DNA of 21,566 bases, from NCBI GenBank assembly GCA_035497635.1, contig DATJDB010000192.1, positions 1-21,566 of the forward strand, in the 5' to 3' direction. Below, one piece after another: positions 6,464 to 13,203 of this stretch (positions are counted from its first letter, which is position 1; every line of letters starts with the position of its first letter). The position numbers were made by a program, and so were the translations under genes. This DNA comes from Serpens sp035497635. Its GTDB lineage: Bacteria; Pseudomonadota; Gammaproteobacteria; Pseudomonadales; Pseudomonadaceae. Under the pieces are notes generated by a model, which made no database searches, was not told the origin of the DNA, and was given only the letters and a program-made list of their open reading frames with translations.

Positions 6464-7311
6464 TGGACAGGTTCTGCAAAAACTGATTGATCAAGGGATG
6501 ACAGGCCCCGGGTCGCGCGGATATGGGTACCGTTCAGTGACGCCTCGAAGCGTTGCCAGTTTTCCGCTTGCCGGGAGCGGTCATTTTCACGGTGCCAGAG
6601 ATGCAAAACCGGAACGGCGAACCGCCCGTCCTTGAGGCGCACACCGGCGCGCAGCAGGCGAACGGCGAAATCAGAATCCTCATAACCCCAGCCGGAGAAG
6701 GCTTCGTCCATGCCATCCAGGGTATGGAAGTCATGTGCCCAGACGCCCACATTGCAGGTGCGATACACGCTCCACTTTTTGGCGTTACGGTCGCGCAGAC
6801 CACCCAGCGGCATGCGCAGCCAGCCCATGGCCTTGTTCACCTCGCCTCGCTTCCACGCACCGAGCCAGGCGAGTTTCGACCAACACGTCGGGGCTATCGG
6901 ATTCTCCGAACCCAGCAACGTTCGAGTGTAGGCTTCCGACAACAAGACTCGATTGCCCGCCACGCTCTTGCCTGGTTCGGCCAGCGCCCGATGTTGGCTC
7001 AGGAAATCGGCGAATGGCACGCAGTCGCCGTCGATGAAGATCAGATAGTCGCCTACCGCCTGGGCGGCAGCGCGGTTTCTGATCGCCGCGGCACGGAACC
7101 CATTGTCTTCATGCCAGACGTGCTTGAGTCGTGTCCCGAAGACCGGCTGCCAACGCCGCACCAGGTCTGCCGTTTCGGTGCCGGAACCGTCATCGGCCAC
7201 CAGCAGCTCCCAACTGTCCTCGGCCAGGCCAACCTGTTTGGAGAATCCCAACAGAACAGCATTCAGCGCGTCCGGCCGGTTGTAGGTCGTCACAATGACG
7301 GAAAGCTTCAT
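6460..7311 (-). CDS. Family-2 glycosyltransferase, galactosyltransferase-like C-terminal domain
   Basis: A GT-A fold inverting glycosyltransferase of 283 residues. The N-terminus MKLSVIVTTYNRPDAL is the classic GT2 opening. D40-D41 in VADDGSG bind the nucleotide, FIDGDCVPF (DGD, 94-96) is the metal-binding DxD-type motif, and GWGYEDSDFAVRLLRAG (207-223) with HLWHREN (237-243) matches the Glyco_transf_7C region found in chondroitin-polymerase and beta-1,4-galactosyltransferase relatives. No membrane helix is visible, so it is probably peripheral at the inner membrane. The ATG at 7311 is the family start; a modest CAGGGTTGA lies just upstream. It is the first gene of the minus-strand cluster, divergent from miaB, and overlaps the DUF1820 gene by 4 bases. 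UDP-Gal or UDP-GalNAc as donor is a guess from the domain and nearby galE; the acceptor is unknown. Confidence 0.85.
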   Translation of the reverse strand: MKLSVIVTTYNRPDALNAVLLGFSKQVGLAEDSWELLVADDGSGTETADLVRRWQPVFGTRLKHVWHEDNGFRAAAIRNRAAAQAVGDYLIFIDGDCVPFADFLSQHRALAEPGKSVAGNRVLLSEAYTRTLLGSENPIAPTCWSKLAWLGAWKRGEVNKAMGWLRMPLGGLRDRNAKKWSVYRTCNVGVWAHDFHTLDGMDEAFSGWGYEDSDFAVRLLRAGVRLKDGRFAVPVLHLWHRENDRSRQAENWQRFEASLNGTHIRATRGLSSLDQSVFAEPVQ

Positions 7312-7446
7312 ACTTCAACCCTGGGGCTTGCACTAAGCCCGAACGAGTAACTGGAGCCATAAAAAAAGCGGCGCAGCATAGCACAGCGCCAGCGGCCCCC
7401 ACGACCACACATCCCGCCGCCTATGGTCCCTGCGTGACCAGCCCCC

Positions 7447-7452
7447 TATAAT
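7447..7452 (+). promoter_or_regulatory. Probable -10 box of the miaB promoter
   Basis: A perfect TATAAT lies 33 bases before the miaB ATG in the 174-base divergent gap. No good -35 box stands 16-18 bases upstream, so the promoter may depend on an activator or be weak. A minus-strand TATGCT (7380-7375) could serve the divergent glycosyltransferase gene but is less convincing. Confidence 0.5.
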
Positions 7453-7485
7453 CCGCGCTCCTTTCGCCCGACCCAATCCGTACAC

Positions 7486-8814
7486 ATGGCCAAGAAGCTC
7501 TACATCGAAACCCACGGCTGCCAGATGAACGAGTACGACAGCTCGCGCATGGTTGATCTGCTGGGTGAACATCAGGCCCTGGAACTCACCGACAAGGCCG
7601 AAGACGCCGACGTGATTCTGCTCAATACCTGTTCGATCCGCGAAAAAGCCCAGGAGAAGGTGTTCTCTCAACTGGGTCGCTGGCGCGAGCTGAAACAGGA
7701 CAATCCGCAACTGGTGATCGGTGTCGGCGGCTGCGTGGCCAGCCAGGAAGGCGCGGCGATCCGCGACCGCGCCCCCTATGTGGACGTGGTGTTCGGCCCG
7801 CAGACCCTGCACCGCCTGCCGGAGATGATCGACGCCGCGCGCACCACCCAGACGCCGCAGGTGGACATCTCCTTCCCGGAAATCGAGAAGTTCGATCGCC
7901 TGCCCGAGCCGCGCGTTGACGGCCCCAGCGCCTACGTGTCGATCATGGAAGGCTGCAGCAAGTACTGCACCTTCTGCGTGGTGCCTTATACCCGGGGCGA
8001 GGAAGTCAGCCGCCCGCTCGACGATGTGCTGGGCGAGATCATTCACCTGGCCGAGAACGGGGTACAGGAAGTCACCCTGCTGGGCCAGAACGTCAACGGC
8101 TATCGCGGCGAGAACCGCGACGGCGGGATCACCGATTTCGCCGAGCTGCTCTATCTGGTGGCGGCCATCAACGGCATCGAGCGCATCCGTTACACCACCA
8201 GCCACCCGCTGGAATTCTCCGACGCGCTGATCCAGGCCCACGCGGAAATTCCTGAGCTGGTCAAGTTCGTGCACCTGCCGGTGCAATCCGGCTCCGACCG
8301 CGTGCTGGCGGCCATGAAGCGCAACCACACCGCGCTGGAATACAAGTCGCGCATCCGCAAGCTCAAGGCGGCGGTGCCTGACATCTGCATCAGCTCGGAC
8401 TTCATCGTTGGCTTCCCGGGCGAAACCGACAAGGACTTCGAGCAGACCCTGAAGCTGATCGAGGATGTCGGCTTCGACTTCTCCTTCTCCTTCGTCTACA
8501 GCTCCCGTCCCGGCACGCCGGCCGCCGATCTGGCGGACGAGACCACGGACGAGGTGAAGAAGCAGCGTCTGCAAATTCTGCAGGCCCGCATCAGTCAGCA
8601 GGGTTTCGAGATCAGCCGGCGCATGGTCGGCAGCACCCAGCGCATCCTGGTGACCGACTATTCGAAGAAAGACCCGGGCATGTTGCAAGGTCGCACCGAG
8701 AACAACCGCATCGTCAATTTCCGCTGCGACAACCCGCAGCTGATCGGCCAGTTCGTCAACGTGCATATCGAGGACGCCCTGCCCCATTCGCTGCGCGGCA
8801 CGCTACTGGATTGA
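7486..8814 (+). CDS. miaB: tRNA-2-methylthio-N6-dimethylallyladenosine synthase MiaB
   Basis: A radical-SAM methylthiotransferase that adds the 2-methylthio group to i6A37 in tRNAs reading UNN codons. The 442-residue protein shows the three expected parts. The N-terminal UPF0004 domain has C12 (ETHGCQMNEYDS), C49 (LLNTCSIREKA) and C83 (GVGGCVASQ) for the auxiliary 4Fe-4S cluster. The radical-SAM core has C157-x3-C161-x2-C164 (CSKYCTFC), followed by VPYTRGEE and HLPVQSGSD. A C-terminal TRAM domain from about residue 378 (QRILVTDYSKKD ... VNVHIEDALPHSLRG) is for tRNA binding. The ATG at 7486 gives the standard MAKKLYIETHGC start; no clear ribosome-binding site is seen. A REPIN follows the stop, separating it from phoH. 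Confidence 0.97.
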   Translation: MAKKLYIETHGCQMNEYDSSRMVDLLGEHQALELTDKAEDADVILLNTCSIREKAQEKVFSQLGRWRELKQDNPQLVIGVGGCVASQEGAAIRDRAPYVDVVFGPQTLHRLPEMIDAARTTQTPQVDISFPEIEKFDRLPEPRVDGPSAYVSIMEGCSKYCTFCVVPYTRGEEVSRPLDDVLGEIIHLAENGVQEVTLLGQNVNGYRGENRDGGITDFAELLYLVAAINGIERIRYTTSHPLEFSDALIQAHAEIPELVKFVHLPVQSGSDRVLAAMKRNHTALEYKSRIRKLKAAVPDICISSDFIVGFPGETDKDFEQTLKLIEDVGFDFSFSFVYSSRPGTPAADLADETTDEVKKQRLQILQARISQQGFEISRRMVGSTQRILVTDYSKKDPGMLQGRTENNRIVNFRCDNPQLIGQFVNVHIEDALPHSLRGTLLD

Positions 8815-8824
8815 GCCCGGACAA

Positions 8825-8901
8825 CCTGTGGGAGCGAATTCATTCGCGAGCTTTTTTGCAGGCCCAGCCTCGAAGCTCGCGGACAAGTCCGCTCCCACAG
8901 G
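8825..8901. repeat. REPIN copy B (REP family I)
   Basis: The best preserved of the three copies. The outer 12 bases CCTGTGGGAGCG and CGCTCCCACAGG are perfect complements. The left REP continues into AATTCATTCGCGAGC and the right one is GCTCGCGGACAAGTCC then GCTCCCACAGG. It begins 10 bases after the miaB stop, between miaB and phoH. Confidence 0.9.
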
Positions 8902-9024
8902 CGCCGCTCCGGCGGCTCGCCCACACGACGAATAACCGCCCGCTGATGCTCCCCTCCTTCCCGCCCGACTTCCCCGGCGCTATCCTTGCCCCCATCGTTA
9001 CTGCCCAAGGCCTCCTTTAGCCCC

Positions 9025-10059
9025 TTGAACACCTCTACTGAGCATCACCATTTCACCCTCGAGCCCTTCGAAGCACGTCGCTTCGCCAATCTCTGCGGAC
9101 AATTCGACGAACACCTGCGCATGATCGAACAGCGCCTGGCGGTGGAAATCCGCAACCGGAGCAATCAGTTCGAACTGATCGGCGACAAGCGCATCACGCA
9201 CAACGTCGAAAATCTCCTGCGCCGCCTCTATCGCGAAACCAAGAGCATTGAACTCTCACCCGAGACGGTTCACCTGTATCTGCAGGAATCGGCCATGGAC
9301 GAGCTGGAGACCGGCAAGGCCGAGGCCGGCGTCGCCCTGCGCACCAAGAAGGGCCTGATCCGCCCGCGCGGCGCCAATCAGCAGCGCTACGTCAAGGCGA
9401 TCCTCGACAACGACATCAACTTCGGCATCGGCCCGGCCGGTACCGGCAAGACCTATCTGGCCGTGGCGGCCGCCGTGGATGCGCTGGAGCGTGAACAGGT
9501 GCGCCGCATCCTGCTGGTGCGCCCGGCGGTCGAGGCCGGCGAGAAGCTCGGCTTCCTGCCCGGTGACCTGGCACAGAAGATCGACCCCTACCTGCGCCCG
9601 CTCTACGACGCGCTGTACGAAATGCTCGGCTTCGAGCATGTGGCGCGGCTGATCGAGAAACAGGTGATCGAGATCGCGCCGCTGGCCTACATGCGCGGCC
9701 GCACGCTGAACAACAGCTTCATCATCCTCGACGAGAGCCAGAACACCACGCTGGAACAGATGAAGATGTTCCTTACGCGTATCGGCTTCGGCTCCACGGC
9801 GGTGATTACCGGTGACATCACCCAGGTCGACCTGCCGCGCGGCACCAAGAGCGGCCTGGCCCACGTGATCAAGGTGCTCAAGGACGTGCCGGGCATCAGC
9901 TTCACGCATTTCCAGCCCAAGGACGTGGTGCGCCACCCGCTGGTGCAACGCATCGTCGAGGCCTATGAGCGCTTCGAGGACGAGCAGGCCACCAGCCGTT
10001 CGAATCGCCACACGCCCGCCGACAACGACCCGGGCGCGCGGACCGACGACCATGCTTGA
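9025..10059 (+). CDS. ybeZ: PhoH-like ATPase (YbeZ)
   Basis: A cytoplasmic P-loop ATPase of the PhoH/YbeZ family, thought to act with YbeY in RNA and ribosome metabolism. The product has 344 residues: an N-terminal region with LEPFEARRFANLCGQFDEHL, Walker A GPAGTGKT (136-143), VRPAVEAGEKLGFLPGD, YMRGRTLNNSFIILDESQNTT (Walker B 232-237) and ITGDITQVDLPRG. The start is uncertain. The frame is open to a TTG at 8986, but a possible -10 (TATCCT, 8981-8986) overlaps it. The TTG at 9025 gives MNTSTEHHHFTLEPFEARR, the usual short N-terminus, so I prefer it; neither has a strong ribosome-binding site and no ATG is available in this part. The last 8 bases overlap ybeY. Confidence 0.88.
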   Translation: MNTSTEHHHFTLEPFEARRFANLCGQFDEHLRMIEQRLAVEIRNRSNQFELIGDKRITHNVENLLRRLYRETKSIELSPETVHLYLQESAMDELETGKAEAGVALRTKKGLIRPRGANQQRYVKAILDNDINFGIGPAGTGKTYLAVAAAVDALEREQVRRILLVRPAVEAGEKLGFLPGDLAQKIDPYLRPLYDALYEMLGFEHVARLIEKQVIEIAPLAYMRGRTLNNSFIILDESQNTTLEQMKMFLTRIGFGSTAVITGDITQVDLPRGTKSGLAHVIKVLKDVPGISFTHFQPKDVVRHPLVQRIVEAYERFEDEQATSRSNRHTPADNDPGARTDDHA

Positions 10060-10513
10060 GCTGGATCTGCAGTTGGCCAGCAAGGGCCAGCCTCCGGCCG
10101 AGGCCGATTTTCGCCGCTGGTGCGAACTGGCGCTGCGCCAGCGCAGCGGCGATTCGGAGCTGACCATCCGCCTGGTCGATGAAGACGAAGGCCGCGAGCT
10201 GAACCACACCTGGCGGCACAAGGACTACGCCACCAACGTGCTGTCCTTCCCGGCGGACGTACCCGACGAATTCCTGGATATCCCGCTGCTCGGCGACCTG
10301 GTGATCTGCGTGCCGGTGGTCGAGCGCGAAGCGGCGGAACAGGGCAAGGCACCGGAGGCCCATTGGGCCCACCTGGTCATCCATGGCTGTCTTCATCTGC
10401 TCGGCTACGACCACATCGATGATGCGGAAGCCGAGGAAATGGAAAGCCTGGAACGTGAATTGCTGGCCGAACTGGGGTATCCCGACCCCTATGCCGGCGA
10501 CGAAGACTACTGA
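10052..10513 (+). CDS. ybeY: Endoribonuclease YbeY, rRNA maturation factor
   Basis: A single-domain zinc metalloprotein of 153 residues, implicated in 16S rRNA 3'-end maturation and 70S ribosome quality control. The signature HGCLHLLGYDH is present, with H111, H115 and H121 as zinc ligands; the conserved NHTWRHKDYATNVLSFP segment lies at 51-67. The ATG at 10052 overlaps the end of phoH by 8 bases. The frame remains open upstream into phoH, but only this start gives the family N-terminus. corC follows after 11 bases. The phoH-ybeY-corC order is the common arrangement in gammaproteobacteria, and overlapping translation suggests coupled synthesis of PhoH and YbeY. Confidence 0.96.
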   Translation: MLELDLQLASKGQPPAEADFRRWCELALRQRSGDSELTIRLVDEDEGRELNHTWRHKDYATNVLSFPADVPDEFLDIPLLGDLVICVPVVEREAAEQGKAPEAHWAHLVIHGCLHLLGYDHIDDAEAEEMESLERELLAELGYPDPYAGDEDY

Positions 10514-10524
10514 GCAAAGGAACC

Positions 10525-11361
10525 ATGAGCGTAGATCGATCAAGTGAACACAGGTCCTGGCTGGATCGGATCACCCAGGCCTTTGTGCACGAGCCTCGCA
10601 ACCGCGAGGAACTTCTCGAAGTCCTGCAGGACGCCCACGAGAACCACCTGCTCGACCGGCAAGCCCTCTCCATCGTCGAGGGCGCCATCCAGGTCGCCGA
10701 CCTGCAGGTACGCGACATCATGGTGCCGCGCTCGCAGATGGTTTCCATCCGCGCCGATCAGTCGCCCCGCGAGTTCCTGCCGATGATCATCGAGGCCGCC
10801 CACTCCCGTTACCCGGTGATTGGCGAAGGTCCCGACGATGTGCTCGGCATCCTGCTGGCCAAGGATCTGGTGCCGATGATGCTGCAGCAGCCCGATCAGC
10901 CCTTCGATATCCGCTCGGTGCTGCGCCCGGTCACCTTCGTGCCGGAATCCAAGCGCCTCAACGTGCTGCTCAGGGAATTCCGCAGCACCCGCAACCATAT
11001 GGCCCTGGTGATCGACGAATACGGCGGCGTCGCCGGTCTGGTCACCATCGAGGACGTGCTGGAGCAGATCGTCGGCGACATCGAGGACGAACACGATGTC
11101 GAGGAAGACAGCTACATCAAGCCCCTGCCCAGCGGCGATTTCATCGTCAAGGCGCAGACCCCGCTGGACAGTTTCAACGAGTTCTTCGAAAGCGACTTTT
11201 CCGAAGATGCCTTCGAAAATGTCGGCGGCCTGGTGGTCAACGCCTTCGGCCATCTGCCCAAGCGCAACGAAGTGACCATCATCGGCGGCTACCGCTTCCG
11301 CATCCTCACCGCCGACAGCCAGAACGTGCACCTGCTGCGCATGACGCCAATGGAGTCTTAA
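10525..11361 (+). CDS. corC: CBS-domain transporter-associated protein CorC (YbeX)
   Basis: A 278-residue soluble protein of the CorC/HlyC family, linked to magnesium and cobalt efflux in Salmonella and more recently to ribosome metabolism. Domains in order: an N-terminal helical region, RDIMVPRSQMVSI opening the first CBS domain (about 66-125), SVLRPVTFVPESKRLN opening the second (about 133-185) with VIDEYGGVAGLVTIEDVLEQIVGDIEDEHD, and the CorC_HlyC C-terminal domain (about 196-275). It has no DUF21 membrane domain, as expected for CorC rather than the membrane-bound paralogues. AAAGGAA lies just before the ATG at 10525. It is the last gene before a REP-family-II repeat. Confidence 0.95.
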   Translation: MSVDRSSEHRSWLDRITQAFVHEPRNREELLEVLQDAHENHLLDRQALSIVEGAIQVADLQVRDIMVPRSQMVSIRADQSPREFLPMIIEAAHSRYPVIGEGPDDVLGILLAKDLVPMMLQQPDQPFDIRSVLRPVTFVPESKRLNVLLREFRSTRNHMALVIDEYGGVAGLVTIEDVLEQIVGDIEDEHDVEEDSYIKPLPSGDFIVKAQTPLDSFNEFFESDFSEDAFENVGGLVVNAFGHLPKRNEVTIIGGYRFRILTADSQNVHLLRMTPMES

Positions 11362-11399
11362 CTTCGGCTCGAAGCGATCCTGAAAGCTGGCCGGTGACC

Positions 11400-11496
11400 T
11401 GTGGGGCCGGCTTTACGCCGGCCGGCGGAGGTGGGTGCTGCGCCCCCGGGGCCAGCTTGGCGCCGGCTTTTGGCCGGGATAAACCCGGCCCCACAC
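11400..11496. repeat. REP family II inverted pair between corC and lnt
   Basis: TGTGGGGCCGG (11400-11410) and CCGGCCCCACA (11485-11495) are perfect inverted ends. The inside is packed with GGCCGGC-type inverted sequences, so the RNA would fold into a long GC hairpin. Its minus-strand right half, GGCCGGGTTTATCCCGGCC, is found again at 17707-17725. It is unlike the REPINs at 2903, 8825 and 19337. Confidence 0.8.
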
Positions 11497-11523
11497 AAAG
11501 CCAGGCCAGCCCTGGCGCGCCAC

Positions 11524-11553
11524 TTGCCCCGCAGCGCCCATTGCCGCTAGCCT
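11524..11553 (+). promoter_or_regulatory. Possible lnt promoter
   Basis: TTGCCC (11524-11529) and TAGCCT (11548-11553) are 18 bases apart, 31 bases before the lnt start. The match to sigma-70 boxes is modest. AAGGA at 11574-11578 serves as the ribosome-binding site. Confidence 0.35.
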
Positions 11554-11584
11554 GCCCCGCTCCCGTCTCGTACAAGGATCACCC

Positions 11585-13102
11585 ATGCGCTGGATCACCC
11601 AGCCCGGCTGGATCGGCCATGTCATCGCCCTAGCCGCCGGCGCCCTGACACCGCTGGCCTTCTCACCTTTCGATCTGTGGCCGTTGTTGCTGCTGTCCAT
11701 CGCCCTGTTCTACCTGGGCCTGCGCAGCATCGACGGCCGTGCCGCCGTGGCGCGCGGCTGGTGCTACGGCTTCGGCGTGTTTGCGGCGGGCACCAGCTGG
11801 GTATTCGTCAGCATTCATGACTACGGCGCCGCTTCTGTGCCGCTGGCATTGCTGCTCACCGTGGCCTTCGTCGCCGGATTGGGCCTGCTGTTCGCGTTGC
11901 TCGCCTGGCTGTGGGTACGCTGGCTGCGCAGCGGCACGCCGCTGATCGCCGCGCTGGTGTTCGCCGCGCTGTGGGTGGCGCTGGAGGCCTTTCGCAGCTG
12001 GTTTCTCACCGGCTTTCCCTGGCTGTATGCCGGCTACAGTCAGCTCTACGGCCCGCTGGCCAGCCTGGCGCCCATTGGCGGCGTCTGGCTGCTGTCGTTT
12101 CTAGTGGTGCTCTCGGCGACGCTGATCGTCGAACTGGTCCGTGTAAAGGACAGCAAGCTGCTGCTCGGCACCGCACGACTGCTGCTGTTCGCCCCCTGGC
12201 TGGTCGGCCTGTTGCTCGGCAGCTACCACTGGACCACACCCAAGGGCGAACCGCTCAGCGTGGTTGCCATCCAGGGCAACGTGCCGCAACTGCTCAAATG
12301 GGAAGCGCAGCAGCTCAACGCCCAGTTGACCCTGTACCGCGACCTGACTCTGGCTGCGCCGCCGGCGGACCTGATTGTCTGGCCGGAAACCGCTGTGCCG
12401 GTGCTGCGCCAGCATGTGCAGCCCTATCTGGCGGCGATGGGCGAGCATGCCCGCGAACGCGGTGCGGCACTGATCACCGGCCTGCCCGTGCGCGAGCCGA
12501 ACGCCGCAGGCGAGCCGCGCTACTACAACGCCCTCACCAGCCTGGGCGAAGGGTCCGGCACCTACCTGAAGCAGAAGCTGGTGCCGTTTGGCGAATACGT
12601 GCCCCTGCAGGATCTGCTGCGCGGCCTGATCGAATTCTTCAACCTGCCGATGTCCGATTTCGCGCGGGGCGCGGCCGACCAGCCGCTGCTGCAGGCGCGT
12701 GGCTACCAGTTGGCGCCGTTCATCTGCTACGAAGTGGTCTATCCGGAGTTTGCCGCGTCCCTGGCCGCGCAGAGCGACATCCTGCTCACGGTCAGCAACG
12801 ACACCTGGTTCGGCTCCTCCATCGGCCCGCTGCAACACCTGCAGATGGCGCAGATGCGCGCCCTGGAAGCCGGTCGCTGGATGATCCGCGCCACCAACAA
12901 CGGCGTTACCGCGCTGATTAACCCGTTTGGCCGCATCAGCCAGCAACTGCCGCAGTTCGAGCAGGCGACGCTGCAAGGCGACGTGGTGCCGATGCAGGGG
13001 CTGACGCCGTATCTGGTCTGGCGGGGTTGGCCCATGGCCGCATTGGTTGTCGGTTTGTTGGGCTGGGCGCTATACCGGCGCTACCGGTACTCGCGCAGCT
13101 GA
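11585..13102 (+). CDS. lnt: Apolipoprotein N-acyltransferase Lnt
   Basis: An inner-membrane enzyme that adds the third acyl chain to the N-terminal cysteine of lipoproteins. The 505-residue protein has about six hydrophobic membrane segments in residues 10-215, then a periplasmic nitrilase-fold domain (about 222-480) and a final C-terminal helix (AALVVGLLGWALY). The catalytic triad is visible: E268 in LIVWPETAVPVL, K329 in TYLKQKLVPFGEYVPL and C381 in PFICYEVVYPEF; E. coli uses E267, K335 and C387. SNDTWFGSSIGPLQHLQMAQMRALE and RATNNG are also typical. The ATG at 11585 has AAGGA upstream. Its substrates include lipoproteins such as LptE, encoded a few genes downstream. The corC-lnt pair is commonly co-transcribed, but here a REP element lies between. 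Confidence 0.97.
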   Translation: MRWITQPGWIGHVIALAAGALTPLAFSPFDLWPLLLLSIALFYLGLRSIDGRAAVARGWCYGFGVFAAGTSWVFVSIHDYGAASVPLALLLTVAFVAGLGLLFALLAWLWVRWLRSGTPLIAALVFAALWVALEAFRSWFLTGFPWLYAGYSQLYGPLASLAPIGGVWLLSFLVVLSATLIVELVRVKDSKLLLGTARLLLFAPWLVGLLLGSYHWTTPKGEPLSVVAIQGNVPQLLKWEAQQLNAQLTLYRDLTLAAPPADLIVWPETAVPVLRQHVQPYLAAMGEHARERGAALITGLPVREPNAAGEPRYYNALTSLGEGSGTYLKQKLVPFGEYVPLQDLLRGLIEFFNLPMSDFARGAADQPLLQARGYQLAPFICYEVVYPEFAASLAAQSDILLTVSNDTWFGSSIGPLQHLQMAQMRALEAGRWMIRATNNGVTALINPFGRISQQLPQFEQATLQGDVVPMQGLTPYLVWRGWPMAALVVGLLGWALYRRYRYSRS

Positions 13103-13203
13103 CCCAATCGCCGTCTGCCGGCATACTCCGTTTCCCTCGTCGAAGGGGGGTCATGTATGCTAGCCGGCTTTCGAATTCCCTCTCCTTCCTAGCGCCAGTA
13201 GCC

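Noticed and set aside
13103..13203. Leucine leader peptide or attenuator before leuS
   Set aside because: Several Leu codons occur upstream in frame with leuS, but there is no separate stop codon, no terminator hairpin with a T-run, and the likely -10 box overlaps the upstream ATG.
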